In this document: positions 54,621 through 64,000 of the stretch, piece by piece
Numbering within the stretch: the stretch's first letter is position 1
Layout: the number at the start of each line of letters is the position of its first letter
Source of the DNA: Isoetes taiwanensis
Taxonomy: Eukaryota > Streptophyta > Lycopodiopsida > Isoetales > Isoetaceae
NCBI GenBank assembly: GCA_021234155.1
Contig: JAJEKV010000077.1
Span: 4,708,486 to 4,772,485 of the forward strand
Direction of reading: 5' to 3'
Length of the DNA stretch: 64,000 bases
The notes under the pieces: generated by a model
What the model saw: only the letters and a program-made list of their open reading frames with translations
What the model was told of the DNA's origin: nothing
Databases searched by the model: none
Program-made: the position numbers and the translations under genes

Positions 54621-55008
54621 AGGGACGCCTCACATGTAGCGTCTCCTGCGCTTCCCCAATGTGAATGTCCCCGGCAAGAATTTTGGGGCGTTCACATGTT
54701 GGACATCGGCAAGAATTTTGGGGCGTTCACATGTTGGACATCGCCATCGCTACACCATCACCGGTTTGCTACACCAGCACCGGTTTTTGCTACTCCATCA
54801 CTGTTTTTGCACCACAACTTCAAGATTGCTTCAAGATTTTACCTTTTGTTGCAGGTGAAGACCGGGAGGTCAAGACGTCCAAACGCTGAAGCAGCCGGTC
54901 GATCAGGAACTACTGGAGCAGTTTGACGTCCAACGGTTTGGACGTTGAGCCGCCCGGCAAAAAAACTTAACATGTGAATATCTTTTTTGTTACATGTGAA
55001 GCGTCCCT
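54621..55008. mobile_element. 388-bp MITE with AGGGACGC ends
   Basis: Left end AGGGACGCCTCACATGTAG and right end (reverse complement) AGGGACGCTTCACATGTAA match at 17 of 19 positions. The flanks are TTA and AAG, so the target duplication is unclear (possibly 2-3 bp). Inside is an exact tandem duplication of a 35-bp unit starting GGCAAGAATTTTGGGGCG (54674-54743), then three variants of CTACACCATCACCGGTTT. No transposase is encoded. Confidence 0.75.
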
Positions 55009-55744
55009 AAGGGGCCTCAAGACGTTTTTGGCTCTTGGGAGTGGTATTACATAGTCATGGTAACATTTGACACTCGAAGAAAAGCGATTTGGCCACTAGT
55101 GTTTTTGGTTTGGGGGGGATGAACAACAATACTTGCCAAATCTGCAATATTCCTACTTCCGAATTGTGGGACCTTCAATAATGGCGAAAATCGAATCTTA
55201 AGCTCCATCTCCTGTTCTTTATTTTAAAGGGTTTAAAACAAGATGATGCTATCATGCGAAAGATTGTTCTTTGGCTTTGATCGTCCATGCACTATTTGGT
55301 ATTGTTATGTCCATCCTTGTTTGCACTATTTGGTATTGTTATGTCTATCGTTGTTTGCACATTGTTGTAAGGTCTTCTATGTCGTGAAATAGTGCATTTT
55401 AGAGTCTCGAAGTCTATTTCCTTTTCTGAACAATAAATGGGGCAAAGCGTTATTTTTTTGCCAATTGAGTTATATGGTTATTCTTTGGTCATAAACAACC
55501 CCTAAGTATTATCATTCCTCTAAACAAGGATTGTTTTTGCAAACTTGCGATTCTTTCGTTAGTAGCTTTAATGCCATACCACTTGGCAACATCTTTACGT
55601 GATCTTTGCAAACTCTGTCTGAGAAATTTTGAAATGCGTTTTGATTTTAATTTCACTGTCAAAATTTTGCATAAGATTCTTTCTAGACTGAGCATTTACC
55701 ACCAGTTCTGTAGCTCTAGCTAAACAACATAATGAAAGAGAATA

Positions 55745-55849
55745 AGAATCAAGCACTATTTACTTACTATGCTATGCTTCTTTGCGAAACAAATCTTCAA
55801 GAAGGTGAAGATTGGTTTTCTTCTTGTTGGGCATACACACGACCAAATT
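55745..55849 (+). pseudogene. DUF7869-like gene, copy 2, segment 1
   Basis: Reads LLTMLCFFAKQIFKKVKIGF then LLVGHTHDQI. 'F.VGHTHxxID' is the hallmark motif I associate with DUF7869 proteins. The following D-Q-M-F appears only at 56538, because two small elements are inserted at 55850-56537. No upstream exon was identified. Confidence 0.55.
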
Positions 55850-55948
55850 GTGCTAGGGAACCCACTGGTCGGAGCGGATTTCCGGCGGGAAACTGGCAGG
55901 GGCTGCCACTGCCTGCCAGAAACCCGTGACGGCCAGTGGATTCCCTCA
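55850..55948. mobile_element. Small foldback element (99 bp)
   Basis: Ends GTGCTAGGGAACCCACTGG and (complement) GTGAGGGAATCCACTGG form a stem. A second stem, CTGGCAGG / CCTGCCAG, lies inside. It separates the VGHTHDQI segment from the next element. The target duplication is not clear. Confidence 0.55.
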
Positions 55949-56537
55949 CGTGGCCCACTGTTAGGTGGAACTTTCGTGGACATGCAGCAGATGTCGGCGA
56001 TGCAGCAGCAGGGGAGGAAGATGCCGGCGATGCAGCAACAGAGCGATGCCGGCAGAGCGATGCAAATGCCGGAATCACAGATGAATCCCTCTGTGATGAC
56101 TCTGATTCATTTCAAGGAGTTAATAGATAGTAGCGATGGGTCCAAATCCAGGCAAACCATCCACAGGATTGGATGGAAAAGACGAGGAGATCTAATGGGT
56201 ATGATGGCGGAAATCAAGATGGGAAGAAACAGAGGTAGAATCAGAAAAAGAATCAAGGGATTTTTCCTTGAGAAAGGAATCAGAGTCATCACCGAGGGAT
56301 TCATTAGAATGTGATGCAAATGCCCTGTCTGCGATGGAGCTATGGCGGTCCTTTATCTTCGCCAAGCTTGTCCATCCGCCATAGACACGGAACGAATGAA
56401 ACTTCCAAAACCTTCTGGAAGTTTCTTGGCGGAGCTGAAGCGGCGCTGCCTGAGCTTCAGCTACCTGAAAAAAAATAGATACCTGAAAAAAATAGACACC
56501 ATAACCCACAAAAATTTCCACCTAGCGATGGGTTACG
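55949..56537. mobile_element. TIR element (about 589 bp) inside the DUF7869-like gene
   Basis: Left end starting CGTGGCCCACTGTTAGGTGG and right end (complement) starting CGTAACCCATCGCTAGGTGG share about 75-80 percent of 30 bp. Inside, a second inverted repeat of about 46 bp (56072-56117 and 56267-56312) carries the same acidic peptide NESLxDDSDSF on opposite strands. A CAGCAG/GATGCCGGCG-rich patch lies at 55983-56070. No transposase motif was found. Confidence 0.6.
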
Positions 56538-56783
56538 ATCAGATGTTTAGTAGGTTCTCTAAAAATCTTGCTCGAAAGAAAGCTCTCAACCTACCAGCAG
56601 TGATTGATGTTATCCAAAATTCCTATAAGCCACATCTAGAAATTGAGTTGTTGGATGAGACTTATAATTTCACATTCTCACATCAGATCAAAATCTCACT
56701 TAAAGATGGCAAGGCCACACTGCAAGGCAAGAAATATACCACATCTAAGGAGTGGCAACCAGCAGAAGATATTCAGTTCATTC
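56538..56783 (+). pseudogene. DUF7869-like gene, copy 2, segment 2
   Basis: Resumes with DQMFSRFSKNLARKKALNLP, AVIDVIQNSYKPHLEIELLD, FSHQIKISLKDGKATLQGKK and EWQPAEDIQFI. The order parallels copy 1 (13744-14480). It is interrupted at 56783 by the LINE. Removing the LINE and one 12-bp duplication keeps the frame open into 63127. Confidence 0.6.
56772..56783. repeat. LINE target-site duplication (left)
   Basis: TTCAGTTCATTC, identical to 63127-63138. Twelve bases fit target-primed reverse transcription. Confidence 0.9.
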
Positions 56784-57148
56784 TTTTCTTCTTTTTTTTT
56801 TTTTTGAGAGAATGGGGGTTTTTTTTCATTAATTATAGAAAAAGGTACATTGTTGTGAGTGAGCCATAAAGTAGGCTACTCAAAATTAAACTTGCAAGCA
56901 AAAGTAACATAAGCAAAAGTAACATAAGTAAATGCTGTGCTATATGTATAGCAGAATATTTATAGTTCTGAAGTAATTGTCTGCCTTGTGAGAGATACTG
57001 TATTGCTGCAACCAAATTGAACGAGTAGAAAGTCTGAAAATTGAGCAGCTCACAGGAAATGTTGGCAGCAACATGTAGACAAAAACCTGCAGATTTGGAA
57101 GTGCACTGATTGGATAAAGAGTGGATGAAAGGGAAAGATGGGATCAAA

Positions 57149-57628
57149 TTAGAAATGATAGGATGTGAGGAAGTCAAGGTTTGGCTGGAAGTCTGGCTGC
57201 AGAATGAGAATGTTACCATTTCCCCAGTTTAGCTCTTGGATCAACCTGTCTGCATTAGTTGTGGACATCAGGATAATGAGTGTGCCATAAGCATCTGCTA
57301 AGCATCTGTGGTGATAATAGCATTGTCTGTAATACTGAAATTGCTGGTCTGTCATCCTTCTACTATTGCTTTCAATGAACCACCATAGTTGTACCATTAA
57401 GTGAGTGCCTCTGCAGAACTCTATGACCCAATCAATTTCATTGTCTGGAATATCTGGGATATCAATGTTTGTGATGCCCCTGACTAGGCCTGTCCATAAT
57501 CCATCACCCGTATACTGAATGTCATGAACTAGTCTCTGACCTGGGAAAAGTCTGTACTCAGTTGGCTCCACTGATGTATTAAAATCTCTGCTAAGGCTCA
57601 TCATGTAGTCTAGCAAGAAGACAATCAT
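57149..57628 (-). CDS. Extra C-terminal ORF of the LINE
   Basis: 159 codons overlapping the end of the zf-RVT frame by 38 bp in a different frame. Segments include RLVHDIQYTGDGLWTGLVRG, DNEIDWVIEFCRGTHLMVQL and YYRQCYYHHRCLADAYGTLI. No RNase H catalytic pattern is present. It may be the continuation of ORF2 after a frame change, or a third ORF. The L1-like element at 47740 has an open stretch in the same place. Confidence 0.55.
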   Translation of the reverse strand: MIVFLLDYMMSLSRDFNTSVEPTEYRLFPGQRLVHDIQYTGDGLWTGLVRGITNIDIPDIPDNEIDWVIEFCRGTHLMVQLWWFIESNSRRMTDQQFQYYRQCYYHHRCLADAYGTLIILMSTTNADRLIQELNWGNGNILILQPDFQPNLDFLTSYHF

Positions 57629-58193
57629 TGTCAGTAAGTGTGATATTGCAATTTAATTTAAACAGCAAGTGAGAGCCTATGAAATTACCAATGCCATGCC
57701 ATTTATTGTCTACAGAATCCTTATCTACATGCATTTGACTAGTTGCAGTCATTTCAATGTCATAAATAACTTGTGTTTTTATCCAGTATGTAGATGATCT
57801 GTTGCCTCCATAATGACATCTGTTTCTATGTTTCCATACATTCCATAATGCAGTGAAGCACAAAGAGTTTTTAAATGCATCATCATTCATCATAAATTCT
57901 AACAGGATAGCAGGGCATTTAATTTTGAAGGTGTCCTCAAACCATAACCAAAAGGCAGTGAGCTTGACACACCCGAAGATATGCTCTAGAGTTTCCACAT
58001 TACCACAGCCCAAAGGGCAGTTTGAGTTAATGGGATGAGTGTTTTGGTTTGAGTGCCTAGATATCATTTCTAGATTTGATAAACTTTTGTTTGCAACAAG
58101 CCAAACAAAGTATGAGATTTTTGGGGGTAGATAGGAATACCAAATGTTTTTGAACAATCTGGTTTCAGTATTATCTAAGAATTCCCAGTACAA
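57591..58193 (-). pseudogene. LINE ORF2 C-terminus with zf-RVT domain
   Basis: Continuation of ORF2 after a frame change near 58260 (upstream it should read 'YSVSKLYRCLN'). Contains IWYSYLPPKISYFVWLVANK, the zinc-binding NCPLGCGNVETLEHIFGCVK, and LWNVWKHRNRCHYGG. It is diagnostic of plant LINE ORF2 proteins. Confidence 0.87.
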
Positions 58194-58222
58194 TTTAGCT
58201 TTTGAAGGCGCATTTGACTTGT

Positions 58223-61200
58223 TTAAGCATCTATAGAGTTTGGAAACACTGTAAATGGGTTTGTCAAATAGAGTCCAATCAATACTAATGGGATTATCCT
58301 GATATTGCAGACCTTCTGCATTATGTATCTAAAGAAAGATTTGTCTGAAGAACTACCTCTTATTTTGTGTTTCAAATTAGTCCAAGACATCCATCTGTTC
58401 TGATCCCAGAGATCACCAAGAGTCAGGATATTGAAGTCTTTCCATTTTTTATAGAGCTTTTTATGCCTGATAGCTAAAGGAGTAGAGCTGTCTCTTGAGA
58501 AATTAGAGTTCCAAAATATGCTCGTGTTAATATGGCTTTTTTCCAGGCTGGATTGTTCAAAAGACAGATGAACCTTGTTCCAAGCTGTAATCATGTTTCT
58601 CATAAGAGGGAAAGTGTGTGGGGCAGGTTTTAAAGTTGTAAAAGCTGAATGAGGCAAGTTATGAGTGATGGAAGCATGCTTCTTTGGGTGACTGCAGGAA
58701 AGCCAGTAATTTATAAAAATAGAAGCAGAATTTTTTGTGGAGAATAAAGACTTCCAAATGTATTTGCCTCCTAAAGCATAGCTTTGCAGAATTAGATTTT
58801 TGCATCCTAGACCCCCTTGAATTTTGCTCCTGGTAACTGAAGACCAGTTAACCATGTGATGTTTACCCCATATGTAGTTCCTCACTATCCTCTCTATCTG
58901 TTGATAGATGCATTTGGGAGCTAGAAGAGCTGATGAGAAGTATATGTGAGAGGCTGCAATGACAGAATTTGCAATTAATGCTCTCCCTGCCAAAGAAAGA
59001 CAGTTGCCATAATTACCAAGTTTCTTTCTAATTCTTTCTACAATGGGATTCCAGAGACATTTGAGACTAGGATTGAGAGATAGAGGCATGCCAAGAAGCT
59101 GAGTTGTTTCAGTGGGCTTCATACATTTTATACCTGCAATATTATCAGTATTAAGGTCCCCAATGATAGAGCATTTATTTCTGTTTAAATGAATACCCGA
59201 GGCAGAACCAAAGTTATGAATGGTCTGCAAGAAGGTTTGAATGATGCTCAAATCATTTTTGAGGAAGCTGAAGGAATCATCTGCATATTGGAGGATTGAA
59301 AGATTTGTGGTGTTATCAGGTAAAGTTAGACCAATAATATGGCCACTGGATTGGAGATCAGTGATAACTCTAGTTAACATTTCAGCCACAGCAAGGAATA
59401 AATAAGGGGCTAGGGGGCACCCTTGTCTGACATCTCTAGCCAGAGGGAAGAAATATCCAGGGGACCCATTTATTAGCACAGTAGATTGGGATCTGGAGTT
59501 AAGACCCAGAATTAAGTTGATGATCTTCTGACTGAATCCAATTTTCTCAAGAGAAAATTTTAAAAAGTTCCATCTGACTGTATCAAAAGCCTTTGAAAAA
59601 TCTAGCTTTAGAAGGATACAGTCTTGATTTGTCAGTTTGTTCCAGTGAAGCCCCTCCATGGCAGCAATGTAATTATCCAAGATAAATCTGTTTGGGAGGA
59701 AGGCAGATTGATTAGAACTAATGACCTCTCGAAGGTGAGTTTTGACCCTGTTTGCAATGATTTTTGCACAAACTTTGTAAGTGGTGTTTGTTAAAGAAAT
59801 AGGTCTCCAGTCAGAGAATGATGTAGGATTGTCAACTTTTGGGATCAAAGTGATGAGACCAGCAGAGAGAGAAGGGTGCAAGTGATTCGAATTCCAAAAA
59901 CCTTTAATCATGAACATGAAGTCATTTTTGATTATGTCCCAGAATTTGATGTAAAATTCGGGGGGTAGGCCATCTGGGCCAGGGCTTTTCCCTTTGGTTA
60001 GACTTTTGAGAGTCGATAAAATTTCATCAATGGTAGGGGTAACCTCAATGGCATGTGGCATGACAGTATTACTGTAAAGACCATTATTGTTGATCATGTC
60101 TGAAAAGGAATTGGCTTCAACAGTTTGAATAGGGGTATCAGCAGGATGGGAGAAGATGCTGGCATATTTGGAGCAAAAGTAATTAGATATATCCTTTTGG
60201 TCATCCAAAGTATTATCATTATCATCTATAATGGTAGAAAGTTGACTTTTTAGTAGCCTGGATTTTGCCACCCTGTAAAAAAATTTTGAGTTCCCATGAT
60301 CCATTTTGGAGAAGTATTTGAGCTTGCATCTAATGGAGGAACCTTTGGCTTCTAGCTCTTCAATGGTCTTAATGGTCATCTCGAGATTCCCCTCTTGCCA
60401 ATGAAGGTTAATGTTTTGGGGATCATCTTGAAGTTTCAATCTTACTTCTTTCATTTCTTGCAGATATGCTCTTTTTTCAGCAAGTTTACTGTCATGATGG
60501 TGTTTAGACCAATTTTTTATCCAGGACTTGGATTCTTTAAGATTGGAGTAGAAGGCCCTCATTGAGCTAGTAGATCTAACTCTTGGAAGAGAGTTGTAGA
60601 AGGCTGTAAATTCTCTACAGAATGTCTCAAATTCTAGCAGGGAGCAATTGAGCTTGAAAGGAGTGTTTCCATGTCTCTTTATAGAAAGCACATGTTTGGT
60701 AACTAGAAACTGAGGCTGATGGTCAGAGATGGAGGTACACTCATCACTGTAAACAAAGCAGTTATCCCAAAAATCATGATGAATATTATTGATATAGAAC
60801 CTGTCAAGAGCACAGTAGACCCTATTATTCCCCTCTTGTTTGTTTGACCAAGTGTAAAAGGATGTGGAGGATGGAATATGCTGTAAGAGGTGCATGTCAA
60901 GCAGGTAGTCCCAATGAGTTCTCTCAAGAGTTGACATGTTTAAATCCCTGCCAATTTTCATATCCCAAGTTGGGGTGTTGTTGAAGTCACCTGCCATGAT
61001 CCACGTTTCACAACTTTGAGTTGAAAGCCAGCTACTGATAGAAGGCCAGGTAGTAGCCCTGATTCTGGAGTCAGTTGATGCATAAATATTAATGACTCCA
61101 AAAGAAATATCATTATTTCTGAGAATTACAGATTGCCAGGTCCTACATGGGCTATTATAGGTCAAGCTATGGTTTAAATGCTTCCAGATTATGCAAAGAC

Positions 61201-61402
61201 CTCCAGATGTGCCTGTTGCTTCAATCCAAGTTGAAGAAAATCCGGGTCCAATCCAATCTGCAAGGTTAGAGCACTCAAAATTAGGGAGTCTGAGCTCCTG
61301 CAGAAGGATAATGTCACTATCATAATTTCTTATCTGAGAGATTACCCTTCTTCTCTTCAGAGGGCCTTTTATACCCCTGAGATTCCAACTGAGAATCTTC
61401 AT
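58223..61402 (-). CDS. LINE ORF2: endonuclease and reverse transcriptase
   Basis: 1,059 codons from an ATG (MKILSWNLRGIKG). An apurinic-type endonuclease occupies about residues 1-230, with LQEL, AGDFNNTP and the terminal SDHQP catalytic triplet. Reverse transcriptase spans about 440-760: LITLIPKVDNPTSFSDWRPI, NQSAFLPNRFILDN, LLKLDFSKAFDTVRW (first Asp) and the catalytic QYADDSFSF. The thumb and linker follow, ending early by a frame change at about 58260. It lies 39 bp after the end of ORF1. Such proteins nick target DNA and prime cDNA synthesis from the element's RNA. All catalytic residues seen are intact. Confidence 0.93.
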   Translation of the reverse strand: MKILSWNLRGIKGPLKRRRVISQIRNYDSDIILLQELRLPNFECSNLADWIGPGFSSTWIEATGTSGGLCIIWKHLNHSLTYNSPCRTWQSVILRNNDISFGVINIYASTDSRIRATTWPSISSWLSTQSCETWIMAGDFNNTPTWDMKIGRDLNMSTLERTHWDYLLDMHLLQHIPSSTSFYTWSNKQEGNNRVYCALDRFYINNIHHDFWDNCFVYSDECTSISDHQPQFLVTKHVLSIKRHGNTPFKLNCSLLEFETFCREFTAFYNSLPRVRSTSSMRAFYSNLKESKSWIKNWSKHHHDSKLAEKRAYLQEMKEVRLKLQDDPQNINLHWQEGNLEMTIKTIEELEAKGSSIRCKLKYFSKMDHGNSKFFYRVAKSRLLKSQLSTIIDDNDNTLDDQKDISNYFCSKYASIFSHPADTPIQTVEANSFSDMINNNGLYSNTVMPHAIEVTPTIDEILSTLKSLTKGKSPGPDGLPPEFYIKFWDIIKNDFMFMIKGFWNSNHLHPSLSAGLITLIPKVDNPTSFSDWRPISLTNTTYKVCAKIIANRVKTHLREVISSNQSAFLPNRFILDNYIAAMEGLHWNKLTNQDCILLKLDFSKAFDTVRWNFLKFSLEKIGFSQKIINLILGLNSRSQSTVLINGSPGYFFPLARDVRQGCPLAPYLFLAVAEMLTRVITDLQSSGHIIGLTLPDNTTNLSILQYADDSFSFLKNDLSIIQTFLQTIHNFGSASGIHLNRNKCSIIGDLNTDNIAGIKCMKPTETTQLLGMPLSLNPSLKCLWNPIVERIRKKLGNYGNCLSLAGRALIANSVIAASHIYFSSALLAPKCIYQQIERIVRNYIWGKHHMVNWSSVTRSKIQGGLGCKNLILQSYALGGKYIWKSLFSTKNSASIFINYWLSCSHPKKHASITHNLPHSAFTTLKPAPHTFPLMRNMITAWNKVHLSFEQSSLEKSHINTSIFWNSNFSRDSSTPLAIRHKKLYKKWKDFNILTLGDLWDQNRWMSWTNLKHKIRGSSSDKSFFRYIMQKVCNIRIIPLVLIGLYLTNPFTVFPNSIDA

Positions 61403-61440
61403 GGAGAGTAAGATAAGGGAAGGTAGCAGAGGAGGTTGGG

Positions 61441-62898
61441 CTTAAGAATGTTTTTTGGATCTCAACCTTGTGTTAGCAGCAGGAGTATTGGAGGAACTGG
61501 TAGTTTTTGGATAATTCTTTTTCTTAGCCTTCTCTTTGGCCTTCTTGCCTTTTGGCTTAGCTGTGTCAGGCTGTTTATGATGACATGAGAGGTAAGCATC
61601 ATCCTCCCAAGATTTATCACTGGGGTTGCTGTTTCTTATAGCATTTTCTTTGTCAGATTCAATGTCAGCTGAACCATCCTCAGAGTTTGCAAGTTCAGAA
61701 TTATCTGAATGGTGAGGGCATTTCCAGAACTTGGACAGTCAACATTATCAGAGTTTAAAGACATAGAATTAAAAGCAATAGGGCTAAGATTCCTAGAAGT
61801 GTCACTCAAGATATGTGTTTTATTGTTATTTTTATTAATGGAAACAAATTCAATATTTGTTAAGGAAAGATCTTGCCTGGAAACGTTTTGCTCGAACTGT
61901 AGAGTATCTGCTGATCCAACCATTGTTGACACGTGCACAGTTGAAGTGAGATCATGTTGAGCCTGCTGAGTATCTATTTCTGAGCACACTGTTTTAACAT
62001 CATCATGTAACAGACCTTTTTCCCAGGATGTAAATATGTCTCTGACACTGTTCTCTCTGTCATGTGTTACCTCTTTTGACTGTGCAGTGGCATCTGACAC
62101 ATTTCCTGGCATTTCCACCAATTGCTGAAGTTGAAGAGCTATTTCAGGGGAAATGGTGACAGTCAATGGTGTAGGGGAAGCAGTTTGAGAAAGATCAAGG
62201 AGGTCAGCATGCAGGCAAGGTTGTTTAAGGAAAGTTTCAGATGGGGATGAAGAAGAAACAGGTTTAAATGGTTTGGGAGGCAGAGTGGGGAGAGAAGTGA
62301 TTTGGGGTGTAACATTTGGAGGAGTATTTGAGAGGGAGGTTGGATCATTTAAATGATCAGCATTATCATCCTCAGAAATATATGATAGGATAGCATATGT
62401 GTTTGAGCATTGAAGAGTTTCTGAGGCATTGTCACATGTTGAAACTTCAAGTTGAGTGTCATCAGCATTGACCCTGTCATGGGATCCACTTTCTTTCAAT
62501 TGACCAGAAGGGGAATCTGTGTCTGTGTTGAAGACTGGAGAAGGAGTAGCTTGCAAATCAATTTGTTTACCTTTTTCATTAATTAATGAAACCTCATTCA
62601 AACCTTCTGACTCAGTCATTGCATTCTTTGAGTCAAGTTTGATGTTGGCTTGATGGTCTCGTAAGCCCTTAGATGGTAAAGGTTGGACACCAGCAACACT
62701 AGTAATTTTCCTAGAGTCCTGTAGAATACTTGACAAAGTTTTGTGCAAGTCAATCTTTGCTTGCAATTCTGTGGCTTTGCCTTTCCTGTTTAGCAGGTTC
62801 CTGTTGTGATCAATAACTGCGTTACTGATTACAGGAAATTGAGTGGACTCAATAGGTTTTTTGATTGCTCGGTCATAGTGCGTATTCTCCTTTTCCAA
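61441..62898 (-). pseudogene. LINE ORF1 (5'-truncated)
   Basis: A hydrophilic Ser/Thr/Asn-rich protein. The frame is open from the insertion boundary at 63126, without ATG, through 62898 (EKENTHYDRAIKKPIES) to a stop at 61636. Beyond a frame change near 61710 the natural ending appears to be NSELANSEDGSADIESDKEN through a lysine-rich KPKGKKAKEKAKKKN tail to a stop near 61441. No CCHC knuckle is visible in the remaining part. The RNA-binding role of ORF1 proteins is inferred from position. Confidence 0.75.
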
Positions 62899-63126
62899 GC
62901 TGATTGATGGGGGAGTTTCTTTGATGAAGATACCTCTATTTAAAACCTTAATTCCAGCTTGTTTGGAAGGGAAAGTTGAACTGTTGGTGATGTGAGACCT
63001 TGATAAGCTTGCAGAGATTGGTTGAAGATGGTTTCTTGCTTCCCTCTGCTTATGAATTCTTCTTGCACTGCCATTGATTCTTTTCCAATCATTATGAGGC
63101 TTAGGATTGTCATTTGTCGATGTAGG

Positions 63127-63240
63127 TTCAGTTCATTCGCACCATTTTCGACATTGGTTCTATGCTCTCGGCAGAGCAAATGCCTTTAAAAAACTTGAAA
63201 GAAATGATGAAGGTAAAAAATAAGGGAGAGCATTTTAATC
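63127..63240 (+). pseudogene. DUF7869-like gene, copy 2, segment 3
   Basis: Continues in frame after removal of the LINE: RTIFDIGSMLSAEQMPLKNL, KEMMKVKNKGEHFNQTSH and stop. The next stretch stays weakly coding-like up to 63443 (ALTILGKQILYDGFSSLLNN) but with stops. Confidence 0.5.
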
Positions 63241-63540
63241 AAACAAGTCATTGAATTGCATTGAAACGAGCATCATATCATGCTCTAACTATCTTAGGGA
63301 AGCAGATACTTTATGATGGCTTCAGTTCTTTGCTCAACAACGTAAGGTGCTACATGCCATGTCACAAGGTCGAAGACCTATTGTCTTCAACTGGTCAACC
63401 AAAAATAAGATGGAACAAGTGCTGGCACAAGATGATAATCTAGTGGAACAAGAACAACTCGTGCCTAGCTCAGATGAAGATGATAGAAATTTACAAGAGC
63501 CTTAGATGCAAGGCATAACAAGTTGCCAGGTTTTTTGGAT

Positions 63541-63999
63541 CCGTCTCCAAGATTTAGAAAGAAATGCTTGTAGCTATCCTGGCTGATGATGATAAGACTG
63601 GAAAGCCATTCTGATTGGCTAAAGTACTAGACGTAATCCGAGAGGATGGCATCTACAGCAAACGTTGGTACCATAGACCTTGCTGAAGTGAAGGTGCTTG
63701 CACATGACTTCGTTCTAACTGTTGCTAACAAATTGCGTGTTGAGACTCAAAAGTTACTAAGGTCGCCCATCGCGGTGGTGGTTTAGTGGTAAGGCCTTGG
63801 GTTGGGGTGACCCCCACCAGGGTTCAAAACCCACTAGCTACCATCGGGTGGGAGACGTGGGTGGGTGCAAGTCCCACCAACCTTGCCAAAAAAAAAAAAA
63901 AAAAAAAAAGTTACTAAGGTCAGCATGCGGATTGGATAAAGGATGCAAAAAAGTTGTCAGAGATGATGATGAAGATTCCTTGGTACTGATTGGATAAAG
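63541..63999 (+). pseudogene. DUF7869-like gene, copy 2, final segment, cut by a SINE
   Basis: VAILADDDKTGKPF, then TGA where tryptophan is expected, then LAKVLDVIRE (63570-63645) resembles the C-terminal 'RPxDxxxPxWIAxV' barrel of these proteins and parallels the end of copy 1. A further frame from 63648 (MASTANVGTIDLAEVKVLAH) runs to 63764. It resumes after the SINE at 63922 (SACGLDKGCKKVVRDDDEDS, stop 63995-63997). Confidence 0.5.
63765..63909 (+). mobile_element. tRNA-derived SINE
   Basis: 145 bp, starting GCCCATCGCGGTGG. The A box TGGTTTAGTGGTAAGG (63778-63793) and B box GGGTTCAAAACCC (63822-63834) are at RNA polymerase III spacing. It ends in a 20-odd-base poly(A). A target duplication GTTACTAAGGTC (63753-63764 and 63910-63921) flanks it; the upstream copy may extend by AAAA. 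It is non-coding and depends on a LINE for movement. Confidence 0.9.
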
Positions 64000-64000
64000 G

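Larger units (their letters stand above)
56784..63126 (-). mobile_element. L1-like LINE, nearly full length (6.3 kb)
   Basis: Minus-strand non-LTR retrotransposon with a 12-bp target duplication and an A-rich 3' tail (T run at 56795-56805 on the plus strand). From 5' to 3' it holds ORF1 (5'-truncated, 63126-about 61441), ORF2 with endonuclease, RT and zf-RVT (61402-about 57591), and a further open frame (57628-57149). It lacks the true 5' end because ORF1 is open right up to the insertion boundary. Frame changes near 61710, 58260 and 57620 show it is not active. It interrupts the DUF7869-like gene. Confidence 0.93.

Overview
The window looks like a stretch of a large, repeat-rich land-plant nuclear genome. 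The support is: plant-type Ty1/copia and L1-like retrotransposons primed from initiator-tRNA-Met-like sites; a tRNA-derived SINE; an intron-containing DDX3-type DEAD-box helicase; a plant methylesterase-like alpha/beta hydrolase; and a leading exon of a HemW-like radical SAM protein. Three features lean towards a non-seed plant (fern, lycophyte or bryophyte), but this is inference: a chromovirus-like gypsy RT of the 'SPAGAP' type, DUF7869-like gene fragments, and a candidate Replitron-like HUH (Rep) transposase fragment. The species cannot be named from the sequence.

Layout. 1-6.7 kb: purine-rich non-coding DNA of degenerate long repeats, with two identical 160-bp segments ending in a 12-bp-stem hairpin. 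6.8-11.7 kb: a complete, young copia element (copia-1, minus strand; LTRs differ at 2 of 313 positions) inserted in an older reading frame that becomes continuous again when the element is subtracted. 11.9-13.7 kb: a SINE-like piece and a gag-less gypsy remnant whose apparent LTR promoter carries a perfect heat-shock element. 13.7-14.5 kb: a DUF7869-like gene fragment. 14.8-27.5 kb: two copies of a local repeat; the second is split by copia-2 (minus strand, 15654-27161), which is itself split by a 5.5-kb non-coding LTR element (19824-25323). 28.0-30.6 kb: two minus-strand ORFs forming the candidate Rep transposase, and a 26-bp inverted repeat. 30.8-33.1 kb: a local tandem repeat split by a 2.0-kb poly(A) retroposon. 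33.4-33.9 kb: HemW-like exon. 35.4-35.6 kb: two TA-flanked MITEs in tandem. 38.9-47.3 kb: three remnants of one LINE family with microsatellite tails, interleaved with the methylesterase-like gene (40.6-41.5 kb). 47.7-49.6 kb: 3' part of an L1-like LINE. 51.2-53.8 kb: the DDX3-type helicase, the one gene here that looks fully intact. 54.6-55.0 kb: a MITE. 55.7-64.0 kb: a second DUF7869-like gene broken by two small foldback/TIR elements, a 6.3-kb LINE and a SINE.

There is no operon-like organisation. The real host genes are the helicase (almost certainly expressed), the methylesterase-like gene (structure intact but the nucleophile serine replaced) and the HemW-like exon (incomplete). Everything else is mobile DNA or its debris, and target-site duplications give a relative insertion order at several places. 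Splice sites were assigned by eye and no similarity search was possible.
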